In this document: piece after piece, positions 1 through 12,397 of the stretch
How positions within the stretch are numbered: the stretch's first letter is position 1
Layout: every line of letters starts with the position of its first letter
Assembly: GCF_002119725.1 (NCBI RefSeq)
Contig: NZ_CP021109.1
Span: 1,178,001 to 1,242,000, forward strand
From: Bordetella genomosp. 9
Lineage (GTDB): Bacteria > Pseudomonadota > Gammaproteobacteria > Burkholderiales > Burkholderiaceae_B
Length of the DNA: 64,000 nt
Reading direction: 5' to 3'
Translations under genes and position numbers: made by a program
Notes under the pieces: generated by a model
Database searches by the model: none
Told to the model about the DNA's origin: nothing
The model's input: only the letters and a program-made list of their open reading frames with translations

Positions 1-174
1 GGCGGCATTCACGCCTGCGATGCGGTAGATCAGCCGCTCCAGCGGCCGCCCCCAGGCCGACCATCGTGAGCGCCCGTTTTCCATGACTTCGTGGATATAG
101 CGGCCCAGCAAGGGGGCGAGCGCAAGCAGCACTGCCAGCAGGAATGCCAGCAGGCCCAGGTATCGGGCTTCCAT
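1..174 (-). CDS. kdpA: Potassium-transporting ATPase subunit A, N-terminal 58 residues (partial)
   Basis: KdpA is the membrane channel-like subunit of the KdpFABC high-affinity K+ pump. Only the first 58 codons are visible; the gene runs off the left edge. The N-terminus is a hydrophobic helix (about residues 5-24, rich in Leu/Ala) followed by a charged loop and a PLERLIYRIAGV segment, the pattern of KdpA N-termini. The ATG at 174 overlaps the kdpF stop by one base (TGATG), which implies translational coupling. kdpB and kdpC would lie outside the window. Identification rests on this short segment plus the adjoining kdpF. Confidence 0.85.
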   Translation of the reverse strand, partial: MEARYLGLLAFLLAVLLALAPLLGRYIHEVMENGRSRWSAWGRPLERLIYRIAGVNAA

Positions 175-263
175 CAGAATTTCTCCGGCTTGAACAGCGC
201 CACCAGCAGGTAGACGAAAAGAAACAGCGCCAGCGCGCCGCTGATCAGGTAAAGCCAGTTCAT
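174..263 (-). CDS. kdpF: KdpF, small stabilising subunit of the K+ pump
   Basis: This is a 29-residue single-helix membrane peptide, starting MNWLYLISG and ending LFKPEKF. In E. coli KdpF sits at the KdpA interface and stabilises the KdpFABC complex. The helix occupies about residues 3-24 and the tail is positively charged, as usual for KdpF. Its ATG overlaps the stop of the upstream micro-ORF (ATGA) and its stop overlaps the kdpA start, so the three are chained translationally. It is the normal length for the family. Confidence 0.85.
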   Translation of the reverse strand: MNWLYLISGALALFLFVYLLVALFKPEKF

Positions 264-358
264 GGGAGGTTTCCTTTTTCCAGCGCGTCGCAGAACGCGA
301 TCAGCGCAAGGCTGAGTGTGGCCATGATGGCGAACGCGGCCAGGCATAAAGCGTCCAT
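260..358 (-). CDS. Putative 32-residue membrane peptide at the head of the kdp operon
   Basis: A 32-codon ORF (begins MDALCLAAFAIM, ends ALEKGNLP) is immediately upstream of kdpF and overlaps its start by four bases (ATGA). It has one predicted membrane helix, about residues 4-24, then a short charged tail. Purine-rich GAGG stretches precede the ATG. Its size, helix and coupling resemble KdpF, so it may be a second micro-subunit or a leader peptide that sets kdpF translation. I do not recognise a named family. Overlap with kdpF and a reading frame free of rare codons argue that it is translated. Confidence 0.55.
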   Translation of the reverse strand: MDALCLAAFAIMATLSLALIAFCDALEKGNLP

Positions 359-577
359 GGTGGTGGTCCCTCGGTCCTCTAATAAGGCGGCCGCCGCAGG
401 CGTGCAGACGCGCGGGCGGACAGGCAGCAGCTTAGGGAGCCAGCCATAAAAACGGGGTAAAGCTTCGGGAAGGCGGTGTAAACGGGATATAAAGACGCGA
501 CTCGTCTCCGCCGGGACGGCTTCGAATGCACCATTCTGGTGCGACTGGTCGGCTTGCGGCGGCCGGCGTGCGCCGTC

Positions 578-594
578 CTAGGGCATACCCCTAG
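578..594. promoter_or_regulatory. CTAGGG-N5-CCCTAG inverted repeat (candidate operator)
   Basis: A perfect 6-bp inverted repeat with a 5-bp spacer lies between the kdp operon and the symporter genes. CTAG is usually rare in high-GC proteobacterial DNA, so two copies within one dyad are notable. A related half-site followed by CCCCTAG occurs at 59610-59616 upstream of the KGG-type stress protein. The protein that would bind is unknown. Confidence 0.35.
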
Positions 595-718
595 TGTTTC
601 ACTCCCGGATATGGTGCAGAATCCTGTCCCATGCAGGTGAGGAGACAAATGCCCCAAGAAGGGCAGAAACCGGGCGGCACCGGTACATAAATAAAGCTGT
701 ATCTAGAAGAGCAAACGC

Positions 719-752
719 ACAACGGCTGGCACCATGAAGTGCCAGCCGTTGT
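719..752. repeat. Perfect 14-bp-stem hairpin upstream of the DUF4212 gene
   Basis: Arms 719-732 and 739-752 are exact reverse complements around a 6-base loop. No T-run follows on either strand, so it is not a canonical intrinsic terminator. It lies 69 bases before the chosen start of the small symporter subunit and would be in its leader if transcription starts upstream. It could be an attenuator, an mRNA-stabilising structure or a T-less terminator. Confidence 0.5.
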
Positions 753-820
753 CGCATTCAGCGCACGACTCGCTCGCGATCCGCGCGATCCGTGCAAGTC
801 GGGCCCAACATGGCTCCGTC

Positions 821-1102
821 ATGGCGCATATGCCGACATCGCGTACTCACGACTCCGGCCGCGACAGCGCCGGCAACACTTCAGGCCCATCCTGGGCAAG
901 CAACGTCAGGCGCATCGCCGTGCTGCTTGCGCTGTGGGCCGCACTGACCATCCTGCCCGTTTACTTCGGCCCGCGGCTCTCGTTTTCCTTCCTGGGCTGG
1001 CCTTTCTCTTATTGGATGGCGGCCTATGGCGTTCCGCTGGCCTTCCTGCTCATCGTGGTCGGGTATGCGGCCATCATGAACGGCGCGGGCGACACGGACT
1101 GA
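821..1102 (+). CDS. DUF4212-type small subunit of a sodium/solute symporter
   Basis: This 93-residue protein has two membrane helices (about 31-49 and 65-86) joined by a loop with PVYFG and LGWPFSYWMAAYG, the usual signature of the short subunit that accompanies VC_2705-type symporters. The N-terminal 28 residues are polar. The symporter follows 102 bases downstream on the same strand. Two in-frame ATGs (821 and 830) are possible, and an upstream one at 734 would begin inside the hairpin loop; 821 was chosen because the extra N-terminal sequence is unlike the family. The transported substrate is unknown (organic acids such as acetate are typical for relatives). Confidence 0.75.
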   Translation: MAHMPTSRTHDSGRDSAGNTSGPSWASNVRRIAVLLALWAALTILPVYFGPRLSFSFLGWPFSYWMAAYGVPLAFLLIVVGYAAIMNGAGDTD

Positions 1103-1204
1103 CATGCTGCCCGCCGCCCATGACGCCGGCATGACCGTCCCTGCCGTGCCGCGACGCCGCGGCGCGCGCCGGCGTCGCGTGCGGACGAGGGCGAGGACGC
1201 GCTG

Positions 1205-3376
1205 ATGCCCGGCGGCGGCAAGATCTCGCGCGAGCTGGACGTGCGGCTGCGGCGCATATATGTGCTGTACGCCGCGGGGTTCGGGTTGCTGATCCTGTTG
1301 CTCGCGCTGCTCGAAGTCATGGGCATGCCGCACAACTGGATCGGTTATGTCTTTCTTCTGGTCACCTTCACCTTGTATGCCGGCATAGGCATCGTCTGCC
1401 GGACCTCGGACCCTGTCGAGTACTACGTCGCCGGCCGCCGCGTGCCCGCGTTCTACAACGGCATGGCGACGGCCGCCGACTGGATGTCGGTGGCGTCCTT
1501 CATCGGCGTGGCCGGCACGCTTTACGTCAGCGGATACGCCGGCCTGGCGTACGTGATGGGGTGGACCGGCGGGTATGTCCTGGTGGCGCTGCTGCTGGCG
1601 CCGTATCTGCGCAAGTTCGGGCAATACACCGTGCCGGACTTCCTCGGCGCGCGATACGGGGGCAATCTGCCGCGGCTGGCGGGCGTCGTTTGCGCCGTAC
1701 TGTGTTCCTTCACCTATCTGGTGGCGCAGATTTACGGCGTGGGAATCATCACCACCCGCATGACAGGCATTTCCTTCGAACTTGGCATTTTCCTGGCCCT
1801 GGGCGGCATGCTGGTGTGTTCCTTCCTGGGCGGCATGCGGGCGGTTACGTGGACGCAGGTCGGCCAGTTCATCATTTTGATCATCGCCTACGTCCTGCCC
1901 GTGATCTGGCTGTCCATCAAATTCACCGGCATGGCGGTCCCGCAGGCAGGGGCGGCGGTCGCCTTGCAGCACGTGGTCCAGGCGGAAACCCGTCTGCAGG
2001 ACGATCCGGCGGAACAAGCGGTGCGCCGCGAATGGGCGTCCCGGGCCGCCCGCATGGACGCGCTGCTGCGTACCTTGCCGGAATCCTGGGAGCAGGAGCG
2101 CGCGCGCTTGCGCGACCGTGTTGCGCAATTGAATGCCGCCGATGCGCCGATGCTCGAGATCCGCTCGGTGGAACGGGAGCTGGCCGCCTATCCGGCCACC
2201 CCCGAGGAAGCGCGCAGCCGGTGGTATCGCGATCGCCAGGAATTTCGCGCGCGGGCGCGGGCGCCGACGCCGCCGGCTCTGCCCGTGCCTGGCGGGCCGG
2301 ACGGCGGCACGCGCAATTTCCTGGCGCTGGTGCTGTGCCTCATGCTGGGCACCGCCGGTTTGCCGCACATACTCATGCGCTCGTACACCACGCCGTCCGT
2401 GCGTGCCGCGCGGCGGTCCGTGTGCTGGACCCTGCTGTTCATCCTGCTGCTGTACCTGTTGGCGCCGGCGCTGGCGATCCTGGTCAAGTACGTCATCTAC
2501 ACGCACCTGGTGGGCGCCCATTACAGCGGCTTGCCCGATTGGGTGGCCGCGTGGAGCGCCATCAGTCCGGCCCTGGTCGATGTGGTGGACGTGAACGGCG
2601 ACGGCATCGTCCAGCTGGGCGAAATCCATATCGGCGCCGACGTGGTCGTGCTGGCCTTGCCGGAGATCGGCGGACTGCCCTATGTGGTGTCCGGGCTCGT
2701 CGCGGCGGGCGGGCTGGCGGCCGCGCTGTCCACGGCCGACGGGTTGCTGCTGACCCTCTCCAATGCGCTGTCGCACGACATGTGGTACCGGGTCGTGTCG
2801 CCCCGCATGACCCCGGCGCGGCGCGTCATGGTGTCCAAGATCCTGCTCCTGGTGGCGGCCTTTGCCGCGGCATGGGTGGCGGCGCGCCGGCCCGCCGACA
2901 TCCTGATCATGGTTTCGGCAGCCTTCTCCCTGGCCGCGTCATCGTTTTTTCCCGCACTGGTCATGGGCGTGTTCTGGAAGCGCGCCAACAAATGGGGCGC
3001 GGTGACGGGAATGGCCATGGGACTGGCGGTGGCCTTCGGTTATATGGCCCATACCCACCCCTGGCTGCGCGAACTGGTGTTCGGCATTCCGCCAACCGCG
3101 CCCGCGGCGCTGTGGTGGGGCATACAGCCGCTGGCGGCCGGCGTATTCGGCGCCCCTGCCGCCTTTCTGACCATCGTGGTCGTGTCCTTGCTGACGCCTC
3201 GTCCGGATGCCGCGACCGAGGCCCTGGTCGCGTATGTGCGAGACCCCCGGCGCGCGGGCGGCCGCCCGGAATCGCTCCTGCATGGCGTGGGCGAAGGCAG
3301 CGCCGCGCCGCCCGGGCAGACCACGGGCAACGCCGCGTCGCTCAGCCCCGCACCGACGAGGAAAAAACATTCATGA
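1205..3376 (+). CDS. Sodium:solute symporter, VC_2705-like (SSS family)
   Basis: This 723-residue inner-membrane protein has about 12-13 hydrophobic helices and the SSS hallmarks DPVEYYVAGRRVP near residue 63 and AAALSTADGLLL near residue 505. Such proteins use the sodium gradient to import small organic acids. A charged insert of roughly 100 residues (about 255-360) separates two helices. Residues 462-473 form a textbook EF-hand loop (DVNGDGIVQLGE). The start at 1205 has GAGGA 8 bases upstream. The preceding DUF4212 gene encodes its likely partner. The last codons overlap the convergent SMR gene by 35 bases. Confidence 0.85.
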   Translation: MPGGGKISRELDVRLRRIYVLYAAGFGLLILLLALLEVMGMPHNWIGYVFLLVTFTLYAGIGIVCRTSDPVEYYVAGRRVPAFYNGMATAADWMSVASFIGVAGTLYVSGYAGLAYVMGWTGGYVLVALLLAPYLRKFGQYTVPDFLGARYGGNLPRLAGVVCAVLCSFTYLVAQIYGVGIITTRMTGISFELGIFLALGGMLVCSFLGGMRAVTWTQVGQFIILIIAYVLPVIWLSIKFTGMAVPQAGAAVALQHVVQAETRLQDDPAEQAVRREWASRAARMDALLRTLPESWEQERARLRDRVAQLNAADAPMLEIRSVERELAAYPATPEEARSRWYRDRQEFRARARAPTPPALPVPGGPDGGTRNFLALVLCLMLGTAGLPHILMRSYTTPSVRAARRSVCWTLLFILLLYLLAPALAILVKYVIYTHLVGAHYSGLPDWVAAWSAISPALVDVVDVNGDGIVQLGEIHIGADVVVLALPEIGGLPYVVSGLVAAGGLAAALSTADGLLLTLSNALSHDMWYRVVSPRMTPARRVMVSKILLLVAAFAAAWVAARRPADILIMVSAAFSLAASSFFPALVMGVFWKRANKWGAVTGMAMGLAVAFGYMAHTHPWLRELVFGIPPTAPAALWWGIQPLAAGVFGAPAAFLTIVVVSLLTPRPDAATEALVAYVRDPRRAGGRPESLLHGVGEGSAAPPGQTTGNAASLSPAPTRKKHS

Positions 3377-3667
3377 CGACGACCCCGGCGATGATTAGCG
3401 CCATGCCGACAAGCGCAGGCAAATCCAGCCGCTGGTCGAAAAACACGAAGCCGACGAGGGTGATGAGGGCAATGCCTACGCCGGACCAGATGGCATAGGC
3501 CACGCCCATCGGCATCTGGCGCAGCGTCAGCGAAAGAAAATAGAAGGCAACGCCATAACCCACGACCGTGACGGCAGACGGCAGGAAGCGGGAAAAGCCG
3601 TCCGATGCCTTCAGCGCACTGGTGCCGATGATCTCGGCCACGATGGCCGTGAATAGATATACCCACT

Positions 3668-3671
<4 letters not shown>
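3342..3671 (-). CDS. Small multidrug resistance (SMR) family exporter, EmrE-like
   Basis: This 109-residue protein has four helices. Glu13 (TAIVAEIIGTS) matches the essential Glu14 of EmrE, and GVAYAIWSGVGI is the family signature. EmrE-type proteins work as antiparallel dimers that exchange protons for cationic drugs or quaternary amines. A GTG start at 3671 is chosen because GAGGAG lies at proper distance; it overlaps the stop of the upstream Smr-domain gene (GTGA), so the two are co-translated. The longer upstream reading frame has no SMR character and is ignored. Confidence 0.85.
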
Positions 3672-7769
<4,098 letters not shown>

Positions 7770-7773
<4 letters not shown>

Positions 7774-8417
7774 TGCGAGTACTGCGAAATCTGGCGGCGG
7801 CCGCCATGACGGGGGCCATTGCGGCGGCCCTGTGCATGCCCGGCATGGCGCGGGCAGCCACCGCGCAGGAACAGCTGCACGCCTTCGTCACCTCGGTCAC
7901 GGCGGCCAGCGGATCCTTCACCCAGGCCACCAGCGGCGGACAGGCGTCGCAGCCGCGTCCGCCGCAAAGCGGCACCTTCTCCTTCCAGCGCCCCGGCAAG
8001 TTCCGCTGGGCCGTGCAAAAGCCGTACGAGCAATTGATCGTCTCGGACGGGAAGCAGGTCTATCAATACGATCCCGACCTGGCTCAGGTTACCGTGCGCA
8101 AGGTCGACCAGGCCATCGGGACGTCGCCCGCGGCCATCCTGTTCGGGTCGGGATCGCTGGAGCAGTCATTCGATGTCTCGGCCTTGCCGGCCAAGGACGG
8201 CCTGGAGTGGCTGCGCGCCAAGCCGCGCAGCACCGACGCGGGTTTTTCCCGCGTGGACATCGGTTTCCGGAACAACGAACCGGTGCGTATCGAGCTGCTC
8301 GATGCCTTCGGCCAGACCACGCGCGTGGATCTGTCGAACATCGTGCCGAATCCCCGGATCGACGCCCAGGACTTCCAGTTCACGCCGCCCAAGGGCGTGG
8401 ACGTCGTGCACATGTAA
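7770..8417 (+). CDS. lolA: Outer-membrane lipoprotein carrier protein LolA
   Basis: LolA is the periplasmic chaperone that ferries lipoproteins from LolCDE to LolB. The 215-residue precursor has a signal peptide of about 29 residues ending ARA-AT. It contains LolA-type segments such as [19 protein letters not shown] and [12 protein letters not shown]. Tandem ATGs at 7770 and 7773 overlap the ftsK stop; GAGGAAG just upstream favours either. Downstream genes that normally follow (rarA, serS) are displaced by nearly 10 kb, see findings. Confidence 0.93.
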
Positions 8418-8505
8418 GGCGCGCGTTTCGCGGCGTCCAGCCCGCGCCGCCGCGGCCATGTACGGCGGCGCAGCGCAGCCCCATGCATCGGTCAGGAATC
8501 AACCG

Positions 8506-8919
8506 TTACGGCTTTTTGTAGGCGACGCAGTCGATTTCGACTTTCGCGTCGACCACCAGGCGGGATTCGACGCAGGCGCGCGCGGGCGGGTTCTGGCCGA
8601 AATAGGATTTGAACACTTTATTGAACGACGCAAAGTCGCGTGCGTCGGCCAGCCACACCCCGCAGCGCACGACGTGTTCCGGGCCGTAGCCGGCCTGCTT
8701 CAGGATGGCGAGCAATTGCTGGATGGCCTTGTGGGCCTGAGGCACGATCCCGCCTTCGACCACTTCGCCGTCTTCCATGGGCACCTGGCCCGATACGTAC
8801 AGCCAGCCGTCGGCGGCCACGGCGCTGGAAAAGGGCATGTGCGCGCCGCCGCCGCCGGTGCTGCCGGCCGCGCCGTAACGCGTGATGCCATTGCCGTCAG
8901 GTTGGGGAATATCGCTCAT
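8506..8919 (-). CDS. RidA family (YjgF/YER057c/UK114) enamine/imine deaminase-like protein
   Basis: This 137-residue protein has the RidA fold signature: SSAVAADGWLYVSGQVP and, near the end, RACVESRLVVDAKVEIDCVAY, with the Arg and Glu that ligand-binding RidA proteins use. RidA speeds hydrolysis of reactive 2-aminoacrylate/imine intermediates made by PLP-dependent dehydratases. It is the last gene of the leftward D-amino-acid operon, 37 bases after the D-aminoacylase, so it probably clears intermediates released by the operon's PLP enzyme. It converges on lolA. Confidence 0.85.
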   Translation of the reverse strand: MSDIPQPDGNGITRYGAAGSTGGGGAHMPFSSAVAADGWLYVSGQVPMEDGEVVEGGIVPQAHKAIQQLLAILKQAGYGPEHVVRCGVWLADARDFASFNKVFKSYFGQNPPARACVESRLVVDAKVEIDCVAYKKP

Positions 8920-8956
8920 CAGTACGCTCCTTTGTCGAGTTTGAGTGTCGCGGCGC

Positions 8957-10423
8957 TCAGTCGGCCAGCAACCGGAAACCGCCGCGCAGGTCGCCCTGGC
9001 GCGGCAGCCAGCGGCCTGCCCGGTCGCCCGTTGCCTGGCCCTGCCAGTAGGAAAGTTCGCCGTTGACCCACACGCCGTCGATACCGGCCGCGCTTTGCAA
9101 CGGTGCGTCGAAGGTGGCCCGGTCGCGCACGGTTTCCGGGTCGAACAGGACCAGGTCGGCCCAATGGCCCTCGCGAATCAGGCCGCGGTCGCGCAGGCCG
9201 AAGCGGGCGGCCGAAAGACCGGTCATCTTGTGCACGGCTTCGGCAAGCGGAAACAGGCCCAGATCACGGCTGTAATGCCCCAGTACGCGCGGGAAGGCGC
9301 CCCACAGCCGCGGATGGGGATGCGGGTCGTTGGGCAGGCCGTCGGAGCCGATCATCGTCAGGCGGTGAGCCAGCACCCGGCGCACGTCGTCCTCGCGCAT
9401 GCCGTGATAGACCGCGCCGGCGGGCTGCAGGCGGCGCGCGGTCTCCAGCAGCGGCAGGTCCCAGTCGCGCGCGATGTCGGCCAGCTTGCGGCCGGCCTGT
9501 TCGGGATGGGACGCGGACCATGTGATGTCGATATCGAAATCGTCAGTGACCTGCTTCAAGTCCAGCGTGGACGAACTGGCCGAATAGGGGTAGCAATCGC
9601 AGCCCACGTGCTGCAGGCGTCCTGCGCCTTCCAAACTGGCCAGAACTTCAGTGGTTCGACCCCAGTTGCCGGCGCCGGCGCATTTCAGGTGCGAGATCAC
9701 GACAGGCACCCGCGCATGGCGGCCCACCGCGAACGCTTCCTGCATGGCGTCCAGTATCTCGGCGAACTCGGAGCGCAGATGTGTCGTGTACAGGCCGCCG
9801 AATTCGTCCAGGGTCTGTGCCAGGGCCTGCACTTCGCGCGTATCCGCGTTGAAGGCCGAGGCGTAGGCCAGTCCGGTGCTCAGGCCGATGGCCCCGTGGG
9901 CCAGCGCCTCGCGCAACTGCGCCCGCATGGCGTCGATTTCGGCCGGAGTCGCGGGACGGTCCAGGCGGTCCATATGGTTGTTGCGCAGCGCGGTGTGCCC
10001 GATCAGCGCGGCCACGTTGACGGCGGGGCGCGCGCGATCGATGGCGGCCGTGTAGTCGGCGAAGGTGGGATAGCGGAAATCGTCCGCGCCGCCCAGCAGG
10101 TTCATGGGGTCCGGCGGCTCGCCGCGCAGCCGCACGGGCGATGCACTGATGCCGCAATTGCCCACGACCACGGTGGTGACGCCCTGTGAAAGCTTGGGCA
10201 GCATGCCAGGCGTGCGGATGACGTTGGTGTCGTCGTGCGTGTGCACGTCGATGAAACCGGGAGCCAGCACGCGTCCTCGGCCGTCGATGCGCGTGCGCGC
10301 CGGGGCGTCGTCCGCTACGCCGATGGCTGCGATGCGGCCATCGCGCACCGCCACGTTGGCCCGGAACTCGGCGCCGCCGCTGCCATCCAGCACACGCACC
10401 GGCCCGATCAGGGTGTCGTACAT
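8957..10423 (-). CDS. N-acyl-D-amino-acid deacylase (D-aminoacylase)
   Basis: This 488-residue amidohydrolase hydrolyses N-acyl-D-amino acids to free D-amino acids. The metal-binding HTHDD is at 61-65 and the GNCG motif carrying the catalytic-site Cys is at 88-91. Downstream segments with a conserved His (VISHLKCAG) and a C-terminal beta-sandwich (FDPETVRDRATFD) complete the family pattern. The length matches Alcaligenes D-aminoacylases. The ATG at 10423 starts the typical MYDTLIGPVRVLDGSG beta strand. It is 4 bases after the rpiR-type gene, within the operon. Confidence 0.9.
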   Translation of the reverse strand: MYDTLIGPVRVLDGSGGAEFRANVAVRDGRIAAIGVADDAPARTRIDGRGRVLAPGFIDVHTHDDTNVIRTPGMLPKLSQGVTTVVVGNCGISASPVRLRGEPPDPMNLLGGADDFRYPTFADYTAAIDRARPAVNVAALIGHTALRNNHMDRLDRPATPAEIDAMRAQLREALAHGAIGLSTGLAYASAFNADTREVQALAQTLDEFGGLYTTHLRSEFAEILDAMQEAFAVGRHARVPVVISHLKCAGAGNWGRTTEVLASLEGAGRLQHVGCDCYPYSASSSTLDLKQVTDDFDIDITWSASHPEQAGRKLADIARDWDLPLLETARRLQPAGAVYHGMREDDVRRVLAHRLTMIGSDGLPNDPHPHPRLWGAFPRVLGHYSRDLGLFPLAEAVHKMTGLSAARFGLRDRGLIREGHWADLVLFDPETVRDRATFDAPLQSAAGIDGVWVNGELSYWQGQATGDRAGRWLPRQGDLRGGFRLLAD

Positions 10424-10427
10424 CGTG

Positions 10428-11300
10428 TCAATCTCCGAGCGGCAGGCGGTTGGGCCCGCCGCGGTATTCGTCCAGGGCCAGCTTGATGCGGCGCAGGCGG
10501 TCGCGGGTTTCCTCCTGACGCGCCATTGCCAGTTCGGTGGCAAGCAGGTCTATCGCCAGCATCATCGCGTAGCGCGAGGAAGATGGCTTGTAAATGAAAT
10601 CCGTCTCGTCGGTGCGCACGGGGATGACCACATCGGCCAGCTCCGCCAGCGGCGCGGAGGCATCGGTCAACGCCACGATCCGGGCCCGGTACTGTTTGAC
10701 GATCCTGGCGCCCGAGAGCATTTCGGGCGTCAGCCCGGAAGCGGACAGCATGATCACCGCATCGCGTTCGTCCAGGGTGGCGGCCACCATGCGCAGCAGC
10801 ACCGCGTCGCTGTACGCGGCAACGGGGTATCCCAGACGCACCAGGCGCGACTGCATCTCCTGCGCCAGCACCGCCGATGCGCCGCCCATGCCGAACACAT
10901 AGGTCATGCGGGCGCCGCGGACGATTTCCATGGCCGATTCGAACAGCGTCTCGCTGAACAGGGGCAGATGCGCGCGCAGCGTACTTTCGATGTCGGCGTA
11001 GATGCGGGCGTAGAAGGTGCTTTCCTCGGCCGGCACGCTGGGATCCAGGAAGCGTGTCCCCACGGCGCTGGCCTGGGCGAGCTTCATTTTCAGATCGCGC
11101 GTGTCGTCGCAGCCCACCGAGCGGGCGAACCGCGAGATGGTGGCGATGCTGACGCCGGCCTTGTTCGCCAGCTGGTCCACGGTGGCGCCGGCCGCCATGG
11201 CGATATCGTCAAGGATCGCGTCGGCGACCTTGCGTTCGGTGGCGCTGAGGTTGTCCCGGCAGCTACGGATCTGATAAACGATGTCGCGGATCTGGGTCAT
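10428..11300 (-). CDS. RpiR/MurR family transcriptional regulator
   Basis: This 290-residue protein has an N-terminal HTH_6 domain (recognition region about 40-63, ending ATISRFARSVG) and a C-terminal SIS domain (about 118-258) that usually binds a phosphorylated sugar or related ligand. It is embedded in the operon between the ABC transporter ATPase and the D-aminoacylase, so it is the obvious pathway regulator. Likely targets are the AT-rich direct repeats at 18158-18211 before the first gene. The ligand is unknown. Confidence 0.87.
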   Translation of the reverse strand: MTQIRDIVYQIRSCRDNLSATERKVADAILDDIAMAAGATVDQLANKAGVSIATISRFARSVGCDDTRDLKMKLAQASAVGTRFLDPSVPAEESTFYARIYADIESTLRAHLPLFSETLFESAMEIVRGARMTYVFGMGGASAVLAQEMQSRLVRLGYPVAAYSDAVLLRMVAATLDERDAVIMLSASGLTPEMLSGARIVKQYRARIVALTDASAPLAELADVVIPVRTDETDFIYKPSSSRYAMMLAIDLLATELAMARQEETRDRLRRIKLALDEYRGGPNRLPLGD

Positions 11301-11341
11301 GGGTGCAGGCCCGTTGGTGCTGGAAGATGCGCTCGCGCGCT

Positions 11342-12397
11342 TCACGCGAGTTCGGCGGCGCGCAGACAGGCTACCGACTGGCCGCCGCCCACCGGTTCGG
11401 GTTCCGGCACGATCTGGGCGCAAGCCTCGATGGCGTGCGGGCAGCGCGTGCGGAACACGCAGCCGGACGGCGGATCCACCGGACTGGGGATGTCGCCCTT
11501 GAGCAGGATGCGCTGGCGCGGCGCGCGCGGATCCGGCACGGGGGCGGCGGACAACAGGGCGCGAGTATACGGATGCCGAGGGGCCGCATAGACCCGGCGC
11601 GTGGGGCCGCGCTCCATCACGCGGCCAAGATAGAGCACCACGACTTCGTCGCACAGGTAATTCACGACCGCCAGGTCGTGCGCCACGAAAAGCATGGCCA
11701 GTCCCAGGTCGCGCTGCAGGTCCTGCAGCAGGTTCAGCACCTGCGCCTGCACCGACACATCGAGCGCGGAAACCGGCTCGTCGGCGACGATGAACTCCGG
11801 TTCGACGGCGAGCGCGCGGGCGATGCCGATGCGCTGGCGCTGCCCGCCGGAAAACTCGTGCGGATAACGCCGGGCATGGTCCGCGTTCAATCCGACGCGG
11901 GTCAGCAATTCCGCAATGCGTTCGGATCGGCGATCCCGCGCCAGCCCGTGCGTATCCAACGCTTCGCCCAGAATCTCCGCCACGGTCATGCGCGGATTCA
12001 GGCTGGCGTAGGGATCCTGGAACACGATCTGCATGCGCCGGCGCCAGGGCAGCATGGCCGCTTCGTCCAGCCTGCTCAGGTCCGTGCCGTCGAAGACGAT
12101 GCGGCCGCTGGTGGCGGCCAGCAGCCGCAGCAGCGCACGCCCCGTCGTGGTCTTGCCCGAACCCGATTCACCGACCAGCCCGACGATGGTGTTGCGCGGC
12201 ACGTCGAAACTGACGCCGTCAACCGCCTTGACGACGGGCGCGCCGCGCCGGCTCGACGTGGGGAAGTGCACGCGCAGATCGTGGACGCTGAGCAGGGGCG
12301 CCCGGGCAGCCTCATCCTGCGTCGTTGCCGGGGCGTCGTTCATGATGGCGGCCTTGGCCTCGGTCATGGTGGCGGAATTCGTGGCGGTATCGGTCAT
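11342..12397 (-). CDS. Peptide ABC transporter ATPase, DppF/OppF type
   Basis: This 351-residue cytoplasmic ATPase has Walker [10 protein letters not shown] at 76-84, signature SGGQ at 183-186 and Walker B IVADEP at 203-208. The C-terminal oligopeptide/dipeptide extension carries the Cys-containing segment [14 protein letters not shown]. It pairs with the adjacent DppD-like ATPase. The first 30 residues are a polar, low-complexity extension containing three internal Met codons, so the true start may be later. The ATG overlaps the stop of the DppD-like gene (ATGA). Confidence 0.9.
   Translation of the reverse strand: MTDTATNSATMTEAKAAIMNDAPATTQDEAARAPLLSVHDLRVHFPTSSRRGAPVVKAVDGVSFDVPRNTIVGLVGESGSGKTTTGRALLRLLAATSGRIVFDGTDLSRLDEAAMLPWRRRMQIVFQDPYASLNPRMTVAEILGEALDTHGLARDRRSERIAELLTRVGLNADHARRYPHEFSGGQRQRIGIARALAVEPEFIVADEPVSALDVSVQAQVLNLLQDLQRDLGLAMLFVAHDLAVVNYLCDEVVVLYLGRVMERGPTRRVYAAPRHPYTRALLSAAPVPDPRAPRQRILLKGDIPSPVDPPSGCVFRTRCPHAIEACAQIVPEPEPVGGGQSVACLRAAELA

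Larger units (their letters stand above)
359..820. other. Divergent intergenic region between kdp and the symporter genes
   Basis: No convincing gene is seen in these 460 bases. It should hold the leftward kdp promoter and the rightward promoter for the symporter pair. Two structures stand out: a perfect CTAGGG-N5-CCCTAG dyad at 578-594 and a strong 14-bp-stem hairpin at 719-752, both listed separately. No KdpE site could be assigned by eye. Confidence 0.6.

Noticed and set aside
881-2776. Very long minus-strand open frame (631 codons) across the symporter genes
   Set aside because: It is antisense to a clear SSS protein, its product is Arg/Gln/His-rich low complexity, and no ribosome site or family pattern is present. 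High-GC codon bias makes such open frames common.
1561-3498. Long plus-strand frame overlapping the SSS gene in another phase
   Set aside because: Gly/Ala/Arg-rich shadow frame with no domain; the other frame has the symporter motifs.
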